The notes beneath the pieces are model-generated. The model was not told the origin of the DNA, did not search any database, and worked only from the letters and a program-made list of their open reading frames with translations. Positions 1 to 7,035 of a stretch of DNA of 7,035 nt are shown here, in pieces (positions within the stretch are counted from its first letter, which is position 1; each line of letters opens with the position of its first letter). The DNA is from Candidatus Thermokryptus sp. (GTDB lineage Bacteria > Bacteroidota > Ignavibacteria > Kryptoniales > Kryptoniaceae): contig JAPYWO010000057.1 in assembly GCA_028276305.1 (NCBI GenBank), forward strand, positions 1-7,035, written 5' to 3'. A program made the translations under genes and the position numbers.

Positions 1-1470
1 ACTGCACCCTCACCTTTTGCCCAGGTTAGGATTCGGCGCGATGCGCCGATTAGCGCTATAGCTTATATTGAAGAACACCGCGATGAATTGAAAGGGGTTG
101 ATTACTTGATTGAGCATAAGAGAAATTATAAAGAACCAACGATCGCCTCGCATATACTTGGATATGTCAAGGAAATCACACCGGATATGCTCTCGGTATA
201 CAAAGGACTTTACAAATCGGGGGATCAAATAGGGCATTCTGGACTTGAAAAAAGTTATGAGTTGATAATAAAGGGGGAAAAAGGTTATAGTTTTGTAATG
301 GTTGATGCGCTTGGTAGATTCGTTGGGAGATATAACGATGGAAGGAGCGATATACCGCCTTCGGAGGGCTCTGATCTTGTTTTAACGGTTGATTTGGATT
401 TGCAATCATTTATTGAAGGTCTCTTTGAGGGGAAATCGGGTTCAGCTGTCGTGATTGATCCGAGAAACGGTGAAATTCTCGCAATGGTCAGCAAGCCAAA
501 CTATGACCTTTCTTCGCTCAGTGGTTATACACCGCCCGAGTTTTGGAATGCGCTTAACAATGACCCACGCAAACCACTTTTGAACAGGGCTATCTCTGGT
601 TTGTATTCCCCAGGTTCAACTTTTAAGATGATCCTTGCGATTACAGCTCTTGAAACTGGAGCTGTTGACTTAAATTGGAAAGTTTATTGCCCCGGTTATT
701 TCGTCTACGGGAATAAAGTTTTTAAGTGCCATACAAGTCATGGGCACGGTTGGGTTAATTTGACAAAAGCGATTGAAGTGTCCTGTAATGTTTACTTCTA
801 TAATTTGATGTTAAGAGTGAATTTTGATGAGTGGTCAAAATACGGTTCTCTTTTTGGATTTGGTAAGAAAACCGGTGTTGATTTATTGGAAGAGGTTTCG
901 GGGATTTTGCCATCAACGGATTATTTCAATCGTGTTTATGGAGTCAATAAATGGACCAAGGGTTACTTGATAAGTTTAGCGATAGGTCAAGGCGAGATAA
1001 GCGCGACGCCTCTTCAAATGGCATGTTATGCCATGGCTTTAGCCAATTATGGAAATTATCATCAGCCACATCTCGTCAAAAAAGTCGTGAATAAGAGAAC
1101 CGGTAAAGTTGAAGAGGTGTCATATTATACTCGTCAAATTCCCGTTTCAAAGCAAACTTTTGACATAGTTCGTGAGGCGATGTATCTTGTCGTCAATGGT
1201 CCTAACGGTACTGGTAAGTCAGCGCGGGTTGAAGGCATAAATGTAGCAGGTAAGACAGGAACGGCGCAAAATCCACACGGGAATGACCACGCTTGGTTTA
1301 TAGGTTTCGCCCCGTATGAAAACCCGGAAATCGCTTTTGCTATCATAGTTGAAAACGCTGGATTCGGTGGAGCAGTTGCTGCACCAATGGCAAGGGAAAT
1401 AGTTAAGAAGTACTTTGAACTTAAAAATCAAAGAACAGAGTTTAAACTTGTGAAATGGAAAGAGGAATAG
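1..1470 (+). CDS. mrdA: Penicillin-binding protein 2, peptidoglycan D,D-transpeptidase (5' end missing)
   Basis: This class B penicillin-binding protein cross-links peptidoglycan during side-wall elongation, anchored in the inner membrane with its catalytic domain in the periplasm. The frame is open from base 1 with no start, so 489 C-terminal residues are present and roughly the first 110-130 (membrane anchor and part of the pedestal domain) lie off the window. Residues 1-60 match the PBP2 pedestal region (an [11 protein letters not shown] stretch, then HILGYV). The transpeptidase domain begins near residue 147 (AVVIDP). All three catalytic motifs are visible: STFK with nucleophile Ser206 and Lys209, SCN at 261-263, and KTGT at 418-421. 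No key residue is missing. The stop overlaps the start of rodA by 16 bp, the usual mrdA-rodA partnership, which separates it from the division paralogue FtsI. An internal TTG at 88 is in frame but is not the true start, because homology continues upstream of it. Confidence 0.95.
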   Translation, partial: TAPSPFAQVRIRRDAPISAIAYIEEHRDELKGVDYLIEHKRNYKEPTIASHILGYVKEITPDMLSVYKGLYKSGDQIGHSGLEKSYELIIKGEKGYSFVMVDALGRFVGRYNDGRSDIPPSEGSDLVLTVDLDLQSFIEGLFEGKSGSAVVIDPRNGEILAMVSKPNYDLSSLSGYTPPEFWNALNNDPRKPLLNRAISGLYSPGSTFKMILAITALETGAVDLNWKVYCPGYFVYGNKVFKCHTSHGHGWVNLTKAIEVSCNVYFYNLMLRVNFDEWSKYGSLFGFGKKTGVDLLEEVSGILPSTDYFNRVYGVNKWTKGYLISLAIGQGEISATPLQMACYAMALANYGNYHQPHLVKKVVNKRTGKVEEVSYYTRQIPVSKQTFDIVREAMYLVVNGPNGTGKSARVEGINVAGKTGTAQNPHGNDHAWFIGFAPYENPEIAFAIIVENAGFGGAVAAPMAREIVKKYFELKNQRTEFKLVKWKEE

Positions 1471-2678
1471 CCGATAAAATTGACTTTAAAATTTTGATCC
1501 CATTTTTAGGGCTTGTATTGATAAGTTTGCTTTCGGTTTATAGCGCAACCAATTTGCCAGGGCAATATTCAATTTTTGTTAAGCATGTACTTTGGATTTT
1601 CAGCGGTTTGCTCGTCGCTTTGTTCTTCTATTTTTTCCCGGTTCAAAAGTTGATCCGACTGTCGGTTTGGCTTTATATTTTGTCCACCATTTTCCTCGTC
1701 ATAGTTTTATTTATCGGTAAGAAAACATCCGGTTCAGAGTCCTGGATACAAGTCGGGAGATTTCAATTTCAACCGTCTGAATTTGCTAAGTTTACAACTA
1801 TTTTAATCTTGGCTTATTTTCTTTCAAGAAGAAATGTTGAGCCAGACAGAATTATAACTTTGATCGTTTCAGCTGTTTTAACACTCATTCCTATTTTTCT
1901 TGTAATTTTACAACCCGACCTTGGAACTGCGATTGTTTTCGGGAGCATTTTCCTCGGTGTGACTTTTTGGGCTGGTGTTCCAGCATTTTGGCTTATTTTA
2001 ATTTTGTCGCCGATGGTGGTGATTCTGGCGTCTTTTTTAAGTATGAAGATTTTCATAATCGCTCTAATTTTGACTACGCTTGTTTTTATTCTGATGAGAA
2101 GGTCCTTGATTTTGACTTTTTTGGTCATCGCCCTTAATCTTATGGTTGGGCTTACAAGTGAACATATTTATCATAAAGTTTTAAAACCACATCAACAAAA
2201 ACGCATCGCTACTTTTCTCAATCCATCAAGTGACCCTCTCGGTGCGGGGTATAATGTCATACAATCAAAAATAGCTATTGGTTCAGGTGGGCTAACTGGT
2301 AAAGGTTTTTTAAAAGGGACGCAGACACAATTGAGGTTTGTCCCAGCGCAGTGGACGGATTTTATATTTTGCGTTCCAGCAGAAGAATTTGGATTCATCG
2401 GTTCGGCTATAATTTTGATCCTTTATTTTATTCTCTTATGGCGAATTTTAAACCTCGCATCAATTTTAAAGCAGAGGTTTGCAAGTTTAGTTGCGATAGG
2501 GATTTTCTCAACTTGGGCTTTCCATGTTGTTGTTAACATAGGTATGACGCTTGGTCTTTTCCCAGTTATTGGAATTTGGTTGCCATTTTTAAGTTACGGC
2601 GGTTCCGCAATGTGGATGAATATGGCGATGGTTGGCTTGCTTTTGAATTTTTACGCAAATAGGAGAGAACTGTTTTAA
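1455..2678 (+). CDS. rodA: RodA, SEDS-family peptidoglycan glycosyltransferase
   Basis: RodA polymerises lipid II into glycan strands in the elongasome and works as a pair with PBP2, encoded just upstream. The 407-residue product is a polytopic inner-membrane protein. SEDS signatures are in order: QPSEF (106-110), QPDLGTA (153-159), a [20 protein letters not shown] stretch, TDFIF containing Asp302, and SYGGSA (380-385). Asp302 corresponds to the catalytic Asp of E. coli RodA (D262). The family signatures and the PBP2 neighbour favour RodA over FtsW. The protein is about 35 residues longer than E. coli RodA. The extra length lies between QPDLGTA and the conserved QQKRI, where a hydrophobic stretch at about 197-233 looks like two added membrane segments. 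The ATG lies inside the PBP2 gene with no strong Shine-Dalgarno, consistent with translational coupling. The stop shares TTAA with the convergent ribD stop. Confidence 0.96.
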   Translation: MERGIADKIDFKILIPFLGLVLISLLSVYSATNLPGQYSIFVKHVLWIFSGLLVALFFYFFPVQKLIRLSVWLYILSTIFLVIVLFIGKKTSGSESWIQVGRFQFQPSEFAKFTTILILAYFLSRRNVEPDRIITLIVSAVLTLIPIFLVILQPDLGTAIVFGSIFLGVTFWAGVPAFWLILILSPMVVILASFLSMKIFIIALILTTLVFILMRRSLILTFLVIALNLMVGLTSEHIYHKVLKPHQQKRIATFLNPSSDPLGAGYNVIQSKIAIGSGGLTGKGFLKGTQTQLRFVPAQWTDFIFCVPAEEFGFIGSAIILILYFILLWRILNLASILKQRFASLVAIGIFSTWAFHVVVNIGMTLGLFPVIGIWLPFLSYGGSAMWMNMAMVGLLLNFYANRRELF

Positions 2679-3796
2679 TCAGTCCGTAGGTAGCCAGTTA
2701 TCAGAACATCTTCTCCGAAATTTTGTATTGATATATCTTTCAAAGTGATGATTTCCTTTATTGATTTTATACCAATGTCGCCTATGCTTTGTATCCCTTT
2801 GCCGAGAATTTTAGGGGCTATGAATACATAAACTTTGTCGGCGAGCTTTCGTTTTAAAAATTCGGTGAAAATTTTACCGCCACCTTCAACCAAAACCGAA
2901 GCGATCTCAAGTTGTGCGAGCTTTTCCAAAACCTCTTTCAAGTCAAGTTTTTTCCTTGATGATTTAACAGGGATAACTTTTATCCCAAGCGAGTCAAGTT
3001 TTTCAATTTTTTCCTTCTTTTCCCTGAACGACTCAGCCGAAGTGAAAACAATTGTTTTATCCTTGTTGTTGTCTGAAAAGATGTTAAGTTCAAAGGGTAA
3101 GCTTAAAGTTGAATCAAGCACTATTCTATAAGGGTTTCTTCCTTCAACGAGGCGAACTGTCAAATTCGGATTATCAAGTTTTGCGGTGCGACTACCGATT
3201 AAGACAGCATCATATTCATGGCGAAGTTGATGGACATAATGAAGTGATTGCTCGTTGGTTATCCATTTTGAGTTTCCTTCAATATCGGCAATTTTTGCGT
3301 CAATCGTCTGTGCGATTTTTAAACCGACGAATGGAATTCCTTGAGTTATATACTTGAAGAAGAATTCGTTTAGTTTCTTTGCGTCTTCTTCAAGGACTCC
3401 AACGGTGACCTCAATTCCTGCATTTTTCAATTTCTCAATCCCTTTGCCGTTAACAAGTGGATTTGGGTCAATCGTTGAGATGACAACTCTTTTTATTTTG
3501 GTTTCAATTATCAGGTCAACACAAGGTGGTGTTTTGCCGTAGTGAACGCACGGTTCAAGGTTAACATAAAGGGTTGCGCCTTCAACGCTTTCGGTTGCGT
3601 TTTTGATTGCGTTTACCTCCGCATGTGCCTCACCATATTTTTCGTGATAACCCTCCCCGATTATCTTATTGTCTTTCACTATAACGCAACCGACCATTGG
3701 GTTCGGGCTAACATAACCCTTGCCTTTTAGAGCAAGCTGAAAGCATCTTGCGATGTAAAATTCGTCCTTTTTTTCTATATCAATTTTTGCCGGCAT
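2675..3796 (-). CDS. ribD: RibD, bifunctional riboflavin deaminase/reductase
   Basis: RibD carries out two cytosolic steps of riboflavin synthesis: deamination of the diaminopyrimidinone formed from GTP, then NADPH-dependent reduction of the ribosyl side chain. The 373-residue product has the usual full length and both domains. The N-terminal deaminase (about 10-150) shows PNPMVGCV (31-38), HAE (His58, Glu60) and PCxHxGKTPPC with Cys83 and Cys92, which are the zinc ligands and catalytic Glu of the cytidine-deaminase fold. The C-terminal reductase (about 155-370) shows KIAQTID (160-166), SKWIT (176-180), DNPNLTVR (208-215) and [12 protein letters not shown] (303-314). The start sits 5 bp after the stop of the upstream lipoprotein gene without an obvious Shine-Dalgarno, so translation is probably coupled. 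No other riboflavin gene is in the window and no FMN riboswitch is seen upstream. The 3' end is convergent with rodA. Confidence 0.96.
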   Translation of the reverse strand: MPAKIDIEKKDEFYIARCFQLALKGKGYVSPNPMVGCVIVKDNKIIGEGYHEKYGEAHAEVNAIKNATESVEGATLYVNLEPCVHYGKTPPCVDLIIETKIKRVVISTIDPNPLVNGKGIEKLKNAGIEVTVGVLEEDAKKLNEFFFKYITQGIPFVGLKIAQTIDAKIADIEGNSKWITNEQSLHYVHQLRHEYDAVLIGSRTAKLDNPNLTVRLVEGRNPYRIVLDSTLSLPFELNIFSDNNKDKTIVFTSAESFREKKEKIEKLDSLGIKVIPVKSSRKKLDLKEVLEKLAQLEIASVLVEGGGKIFTEFLKRKLADKVYVFIAPKILGKGIQSIGDIGIKSIKEIITLKDISIQNFGEDVLITGYLRTD

Positions 3797-3801
3797 AGGT
3801 T

Positions 3802-4191
3802 TTACTTTACAACTCTTATTGTCTTTTCAATTTTTGATGTTCTTCCCACTGCAACTATTTTCAAAGAGTCGGATTTAGTTTTGCAAACTATATCAACAGA
3901 AGTAGAACAAGGAGTCAGAATTTGGATAACATAAATATCCTTGCGAATCCTTGCGATCGGTGTTATTTCAATCTCATTTTCCGTTTCGTTTATCTCGTGT
4001 TTGAAAATTTCCCAGCCGGGGGTTGGGAACGAGCCATAGATTTTAACAGTGAATGTTTCGCCGAATTTTACGCTGTCATCTACCACGATTGAGTGGATAT
4101 AAATTTTTCCGTAGATGAATTCATCTCCTTGTTCAACAATTTTGCAACCCAAAGTTAAAATTAGCAACGAGATTAAAAACTCGTATTTCAT
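3802..4191 (-). CDS. Small predicted lipoprotein of unknown function
   Basis: I do not recognise a named family. The 129-residue product starts with MKYEF, a hydrophobic run (about 6-14) and Gly15-Cys16, which looks like a lipoprotein signal peptide. The box reads TLGC rather than the canonical L-(A/S/T)-G-C, so lipidation is likely but not certain. The mature part of about 113 residues alternates polar and hydrophobic residues (for example FTVKIYGS and EIEITPIA), suggesting a small all-beta, perhaps immunoglobulin-like, domain. Cys95 and Cys103 could form a disulfide in the periplasm. The gene is real rather than a shadow: it fills the space between ribD and the tRNA, has a credible signal sequence, and lies 5 bp ahead of ribD in the same direction. 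No Shine-Dalgarno precedes the ATG. A functional tie to riboflavin synthesis is not shown by the sequence. Confidence 0.75.
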   Translation of the reverse strand: MKYEFLISLLILTLGCKIVEQGDEFIYGKIYIHSIVVDDSVKFGETFTVKIYGSFPTPGWEIFKHEINETENEIEITPIARIRKDIYVIQILTPCSTSVDIVCKTKSDSLKIVAVGRTSKIEKTIRVVK

Positions 4192-4298
4192 TTTTGGGGT
4201 TTAAATGTTTGTTTTTCACGCAGTAAAAATTTGCAAAAATGAAATTTAAAAGCAAATTTTGAAATTTTTTTCACAAGCGATAAATTTAGTTGAATTTT
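4192..4298. other. AT-rich divergent intergenic region
   Basis: This 107-bp spacer separates the leftward lipoprotein-ribD unit from the rightward tRNA, so it should hold promoters for both. It is strongly AT-rich with repeated A and T runs at roughly helical spacing (for example around 4224, 4235, 4248, 4254 and 4262), which could bend the DNA or act as an upstream activating element. On the minus strand a TAAATTTC element (4241-4248) could be the -10 box for the lipoprotein gene, but the nearest TTG is 25 bp away, longer than usual, so I do not call it as a promoter. Confidence 0.5.
4259..4288 (+). promoter_or_regulatory. Putative FCB-type promoter for tRNA-Leu
   Basis: TTG at 4259-4261 is followed after 19 bp by TAAATTTA at 4281-4288. 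This fits the TTG / TAnnTTTG pattern known for the primary sigma factor of Bacteroidota, with one mismatch at the last base. The -10-like box ends 10 bp before the mature tRNA, a plausible distance for a short 5' leader. In such AT-rich DNA chance matches are common, so this rests mainly on position. Confidence 0.4.
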
Positions 4299-4383
4299 GC
4301 CCGGGTGGCGGAACTGGGAGACGCGCTACATTCAGGGTGTAGTGGGCGATAAGCCCGTGCGGGTTCGAATCCCGCCCCGGGCA
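4299..4383 (+). tRNA. tRNA-Leu, anticodon CAG
   Basis: The 85-nt sequence folds as a class II tRNA. The acceptor stem GCCCGGG (4299-4305) pairs perfectly with CCCGGGC (4376-4382), with discriminator A at 4383. The D stem is GCG/CGC (4308-4310 and 4322-4324). The anticodon stem is CTACA/TGTAG (4326-4330 and 4338-4342), with the loop placing CAG at 4333-4335, which reads CUG leucine codons. The long variable arm (4343-4358, stem GGGC/GCCC) is typical of Leu. The T arm is GCGGG-TTCGAAT-CCCGC (4359-4375). Position 73 is A, as expected for LeuRS recognition. The genome does not encode CCA here (the gene is followed by CAA), so the CCA end must be added by the nucleotidyltransferase. Confidence 0.97.
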
Positions 4384-4384
4384 C

Positions 4385-4414
4385 AAATCACTCCGAAAAG
4401 ATGGGGGATTTTTT
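4385..4414 (+). terminator. Putative intrinsic terminator after tRNA-Leu
   Basis: Starting one base after the tRNA 3' end, AAATC plus CTCC (one bulged A) can pair with GGGGGATTT across an 8-nt loop (4395-4402), with one G-T wobble. The 3' arm runs into a T tract (4409-4414). The shape and position suit an intrinsic terminator ending the tRNA transcript before tatC, but the stem is imperfect. Confidence 0.45.
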
Positions 4415-4477
4415 GATTTTAACTTTCTAAATAATTAACTTAATCAAAAAGTTTTGCGAAGATAAACCAATTTTATT

Positions 4478-5233
4478 ATGGCTGAGGCGAAAACGGAAAA
4501 CACCGCACAAGTGTATGAGAAAGAAATGACATTTTGGGAGCACCTTGAAGAATTAAGATCAAGGATAATAAAATCACTTCTTGGAATTTTAATCGGGGTT
4601 ATAATTTGTGCTTTCTTCAGCGATGAAATCGTCAATGGTATTTTAATCGTCCCGGCTAAAAGGGCTGGCTTTACACTCCAAAATCTCAAGCCGTATGGAC
4701 AGTTCATGCTTTATATGCAAGTCGTCGTCATATCAGGTGTTGTTTTGAGTTTGCCTTTCACACTTTATCAAATCTGGAAATTCGTTGAGCCGGGACTTCT
4801 ACCAAGGGAGAGGAAGTATGTTTTATGGATCGTTGCCTTTTCATCGTTTTGTTTTTTCGCTGGGCTTGTCTTTGCCTATTTCGTTCTTCTTCCTGTATCG
4901 CTGAAATTTTTCGCCGGTTTTGGTAGCAATGAGATAAAAAATATCATAGCGATAAATGAATATATGAGTTTTGTCATCGGGCTTGTTCTCGCATCGGGGA
5001 TAGTTTTTGAATTGCCGATGGTTTCTTTTTTCCTTGGACGAATCGGAATTTTAACCCCGGCTTTTATGAGACATTACAGAAAGCATGCAGTAGTTGTGAT
5101 TTTAATAATTGCTGCTGTCCTGACCCCGGGTCCAGATATAGCAAGCCAAGCGACACTTGCAATCCCGCTTTATCTTTTGTATGAACTTAGCATTTTTGTC
5201 GTTCAATTAACAGGTAAAAAGCCGAATGTTTAA
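4478..5233 (+). CDS. tatC: TatC, twin-arginine translocase subunit
   Basis: TatC is the membrane receptor and core of the twin-arginine translocase, which exports folded proteins bearing RR signal peptides. The 251-residue product matches family length and topology, with about six hydrophobic segments (roughly 32-50, 79-100, 113-139, 160-185, 200-215 and 222-243). The N-terminal family signature is present (His22-Leu, Glu25-Leu-Arg27, Arg29). The first cytoplasmic loop FVEPGLLPRER places Glu111 where E. coli TatC has the essential E103. The C-terminal part has LTPGPD then SQATLAIPLYLLYE, typical of the last helices. The start is uncertain: the ATG at 4478 lacks a Shine-Dalgarno, while an in-frame ATG at 4526 has a weak purine-rich GAGAAAG upstream and would still keep the signature. 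No tatA or tatB gene is in the window. The 62-bp stretch from 4416 to 4477 is AT-rich without a convincing promoter. The prenyl synthase gene follows after 18 bp. Confidence 0.96.
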   Translation: MAEAKTENTAQVYEKEMTFWEHLEELRSRIIKSLLGILIGVIICAFFSDEIVNGILIVPAKRAGFTLQNLKPYGQFMLYMQVVVISGVVLSLPFTLYQIWKFVEPGLLPRERKYVLWIVAFSSFCFFAGLVFAYFVLLPVSLKFFAGFGSNEIKNIIAINEYMSFVIGLVLASGIVFELPMVSFFLGRIGILTPAFMRHYRKHAVVVILIIAAVLTPGPDIASQATLAIPLYLLYELSIFVVQLTGKKPNV

Positions 5234-5240
5234 AACAAAA

Positions 5241-5249
5241 AAGGTGGAG
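5241..5249 (+). promoter_or_regulatory. Shine-Dalgarno site for the GTG-started prenyl synthase
   Basis: AAGGTGGAG lies 2 bp before the GTG at 5252 (4 bp if AAGGTGG is taken as the pairing core). It supports GTG as the start, since no ATG lies nearby in frame, and shows that this organism uses anti-SD pairing at least for some genes. Confidence 0.65.
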
Positions 5250-5251
5250 TT

Positions 5252-6223
5252 GTGAATTTAAAGGAAATTATACAACCGATACAAAAGGAACTACTTGAAT
5301 TTGAGAGAATTTTTAAGCGCACGATGTTTTCACAAGTGAAACTTTTGAATATAATTTCGCATTACATCCTCAGACAAAAAGGGAAAAGGATCAGACCAAC
5401 TCTGGTTTTACTTTCTGCAAAGCTTGTCGGTGAGATAAATGAAGCCACATATCATGCTGCTACACTTGCTGAACTTCTTCACACAGCGACGCTTATACAT
5501 GACGATGTCGTTGATGAGTCCGACATGAGGCGTGGTTTTCCATCAATAAATGCAATATGGGGGAATAAAGTTGCTGTCTTGATGGGTGATTTTTTCTTAG
5601 CGCAAGGGTTGTTGATTTCGCTAAGGCATAAGGAATATGACTTTCTTCACATAACAAGCGATGCTGTTAAAAGGATGAGCGAGGGAGAATTACTTGAGAT
5701 TCAAAGCTCAAGGTCAAATTTAATTGACGAGGAAGTTTATTTCAGGATAATATCGGATAAAACCGCATCTTTAATTTCCGCTTGTTGCGAACTAGGCGCA
5801 GCAAGTGCAACCGATGACGAATTCCTCAGGATGAAATTGAAAAATTACGGGGAAAATATAGGCATCGCTTTTCAGCTAAGGGATGACTTGCTTGATTACA
5901 CAGGTGATAGTTCAATAACGGGAAAACCAGTTGGCGCAGATATAAAAGATGGAAAGATAACGCTACCGTTAATCTATGCTTTGAAAAACTCGTCCCGTAG
6001 AGAAGCAAGGCGTGTGATTAAAATCATAAAAAATAATCTGACGAAGAAAGATATTTCTTATGTGATTGATTTCGTGAAAAGTTACGGCGGTATTGATTAC
6101 ACATTGAAGGTCGCAGAAGAATATCTTGACAGAGCGAAGGGATTTATATTTGATTTTCCAGATTCCCCAGCGCGGGAATCACTTTTAAAACTTGCGGATT
6201 TCGTTCTTGAAAGGGTGAGCTAA
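5252..6223 (+). CDS. Long-chain polyprenyl diphosphate synthase (IspB/HepT type)
   Basis: This trans-prenyltransferase adds isopentenyl units to an allylic diphosphate to build a long all-trans polyprenyl chain, most likely the side chain of menaquinone or another quinone. The 323-residue protein has GKRIRP (44-49, substrate diphosphate binding), the first Asp-rich motif DDVVD (Asp84, Asp85, Asp88) followed by RRG (93-95), and the second Asp-rich motif DDLLD (211-215), then GKPVGAD and DGKITLPL as in IspB. Small residues at -5 and -4 from the first motif (Ala79, Thr80), where short-chain enzymes carry bulky aromatics, argue for a long product. The exact chain length cannot be read from the sequence. 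Translation starts at GTG with a good Shine-Dalgarno. It lies 18 bp after tatC and 27 bp before the next gene, so probably shares their transcript. Confidence 0.93.
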   Translation: MNLKEIIQPIQKELLEFERIFKRTMFSQVKLLNIISHYILRQKGKRIRPTLVLLSAKLVGEINEATYHAATLAELLHTATLIHDDVVDESDMRRGFPSINAIWGNKVAVLMGDFFLAQGLLISLRHKEYDFLHITSDAVKRMSEGELLEIQSSRSNLIDEEVYFRIISDKTASLISACCELGAASATDDEFLRMKLKNYGENIGIAFQLRDDLLDYTGDSSITGKPVGADIKDGKITLPLIYALKNSSRREARRVIKIIKNNLTKKDISYVIDFVKSYGGIDYTLKVAEEYLDRAKGFIFDFPDSPARESLLKLADFVLERVS

Positions 6224-6240
6224 TTTAAAAACCAAAAAAC

Positions 6241-6246
6241 GGAGGT
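6241..6246 (+). promoter_or_regulatory. Strong Shine-Dalgarno (GGAGGT) for the 3' partial gene
   Basis: GGAGGT ends 4 bp before the ATG at 6251. It is the best ribosome binding site in the window and fixes the start of the last gene. It suggests high expression, as expected of an abundant envelope protein. Confidence 0.85.
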
Positions 6247-6250
6247 AAAA

Positions 6251-7035
6251 ATGAGGCGAGCAATTCAATTAGTGGGCATATTTTTAATTTTTTCTTCTTT
6301 TGTTTTCGCTCAGGTTGATCAAAAACTCGGAAACTTCCCGCAATCCGCTGCAAAAGGTTATATCCAACCGCTTGTTGATGTGATGGGGGCTAACTTAAAC
6401 TCAGGGCTTTATCATACCGCTTCAATGAGTAAACTTTTCGGATTTTATGTCGGGGTTAAAGCGATGGCTGTTTTTGTCCCATCATCAATGAAAGATTTCA
6501 TCGCTGAACTTGGCACCGATTATTACCCTTCAACTGTTAAGACGGCTACGGTCTTTGGCGATAAAGATGCTGGTGCAACGACAAGGTATAAAAACATTCA
6601 GGATGTTAAGTTGCCGGGAGGAATAGGATTGACAATCGCTCCACTTGCTGTCCCTCAGGTTGCAGTGTCAACTATGAACTCTGAACTTCTTGTAAGGTTT
6701 GTCCCATCTATAAAGATCAAAGATGAGGTTGGAAAAGTAAATCTTCTTGGAATTGGTTTGGGGCATAGCGTTAGCCAATACATACCGATGTTTCCGATAG
6801 ATGTTGCCATTCAAGGTCTTTATCAGCAGTTGAAGGTTGGTTCGTATCTTAAAGCGACAGCTTTAAATGTCAATGTCCACGCAAGTAAAAGTTTTGTTTT
6901 CTTTACACTTTATGGCGGTGTCGGATATGAAACCTTCTCAGCAGATGTAAATTATAGTTATAAGCCACCGATCGCCGGGGCGCAGGAGCAAAGTTTGAGT
7001 TTTTCGCTTAAAGGGAAGAATAATTTCAGGGCAAC
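6251..7035 (+). CDS. Predicted outer-membrane protein, DUF6588-like (3' end missing)
   Basis: The frame is open from a well-placed ATG to the window edge, giving 261 residues without a stop. The N-terminus is a clear Sec signal peptide: MRRAIQ, a hydrophobic core (about 7-19), and probable cleavage after Ala20 (FVFA-QVD). The mature part includes GYIQPLVDVMGANLNSGLY, then alternating, glycine- and aromatic-rich stretches such as FGFYVGVKAMAVFVP, LLGIGLGHSV and FFTLYGGVGYETF, typical of transmembrane beta-strands. From memory the early GxxxPxxxxxGANLNSG region resembles proteins labelled DUF6588 in Bacteroidota and relatives; that family link is tentative, and no specific function is known to me. 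The gene follows the prenyl synthase by 27 bp with no terminator between them. It has the same base composition as its neighbours and shows no sign of recent transfer. Confidence 0.8.
   Translation, partial: MRRAIQLVGIFLIFSSFVFAQVDQKLGNFPQSAAKGYIQPLVDVMGANLNSGLYHTASMSKLFGFYVGVKAMAVFVPSSMKDFIAELGTDYYPSTVKTATVFGDKDAGATTRYKNIQDVKLPGGIGLTIAPLAVPQVAVSTMNSELLVRFVPSIKIKDEVGKVNLLGIGLGHSVSQYIPMFPIDVAIQGLYQQLKVGSYLKATALNVNVHASKSFVFFTLYGGVGYETFSADVNYSYKPPIAGAQEQSLSFSLKGKNNFRA

Noticed and set aside
1814..2128. A 104-codon open frame on the minus strand inside rodA
   Set aside because: It is antisense to a membrane-coding part of rodA, is Lys/Ile/Thr-rich as expected from the complement of hydrophobic codons, and has no ribosome site or family signature.
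2835..3730. Four open frames on the + strand opposite ribD (2835-3131, 3109-3357, 3354-3542, 3542-3730)
   Set aside because: They are antisense shadows of ribD, which shows every conserved motif in its own frame. Their translations have low-complexity Ser/Phe-rich runs and no recognisable domain.
4192..4298. Possible FMN riboswitch upstream of the lipoprotein-ribD unit
   Set aside because: The leader is AT-rich with no GC-rich RFN-type conserved blocks, and at 107 bp shared with the tRNA promoter it has little room for one.
4416..4477. Promoter for tatC
   Set aside because: TTG at 4413-4415 and TAACTTAA at 4436-4443 are roughly spaced, but the second box matches the FCB pattern poorly and the DNA is AT-rich, so a chance match is likely.
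1..7035. A hidden defence, mobile or biosynthetic system
   Set aside because: All genes but the lipoprotein and the partial outer-membrane protein are core housekeeping families. There are no direct or inverted repeats of the insertion-sequence or CRISPR kind, and the tRNA shows no duplicated 3' end that would mark an integrated element.

Overview
The window reads as an ordinary stretch of bacterial chromosome of moderate-to-low GC, with seven protein genes (two cut by the window edges) and one tRNA. No mobile element, CRISPR array, phage gene or defence gene is visible. Protein composition is rich in Lys, Ile and Glu. A TTG-N19-TAAATTTA promoter-like element sits in front of the tRNA, and the last gene resembles an outer-membrane protein type seen in the Bacteroidota/Ignavibacteria side of the FCB group. 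Some genes nevertheless have clear Shine-Dalgarno sequences, which most Bacteroidota lack. My best guess is an FCB-group bacterium near Ignavibacteria or Candidatus Kryptonia, possibly thermophilic. This is inference and a marker-gene phylogeny would be needed to fix it.

Layout, left to right. Positions 1-2678 (+) hold the elongasome pair: the C-terminal part of penicillin-binding protein 2 (transpeptidase), then rodA (glycosyltransferase), overlapping by 16 bp. Upstream genes of the cluster are off the window. Positions 2675-4191 (-) hold a convergent two-gene unit: a small predicted lipoprotein of unknown function followed after 5 bp by ribD (riboflavin synthesis). rodA and ribD share a TTAA at their stop codons, so there is no intergenic terminator. 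Positions 4192-4477 are an AT-rich divergent region carrying a tRNA-Leu(CAG) with a putative promoter and a putative intrinsic terminator. Positions 4478-7035 (+) hold tatC, a long-chain polyprenyl diphosphate synthase, and the start of a signal-peptide-bearing predicted outer-membrane protein, with short gaps (18 and 27 bp) that suggest one operon.

How they fit together. PBP2 and RodA form the core lateral-wall peptidoglycan synthase. The polyprenyl synthase probably supplies the quinone side chain (or another long polyprenyl lipid). TatC is the core of the twin-arginine translocase, which in many bacteria exports cofactor-loaded respiratory enzymes, so its pairing with a possible quinone-tail synthase is suggestive but not proof of a shared role. 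RibD makes a flavin precursor. I found no convincing previously undescribed system. The items most worth a second look are an apparent extra pair of membrane helices in RodA, the unknown lipoprotein coupled to ribD, the partial outer-membrane protein, and the FCB-like promoter in an organism that also uses Shine-Dalgarno sites.
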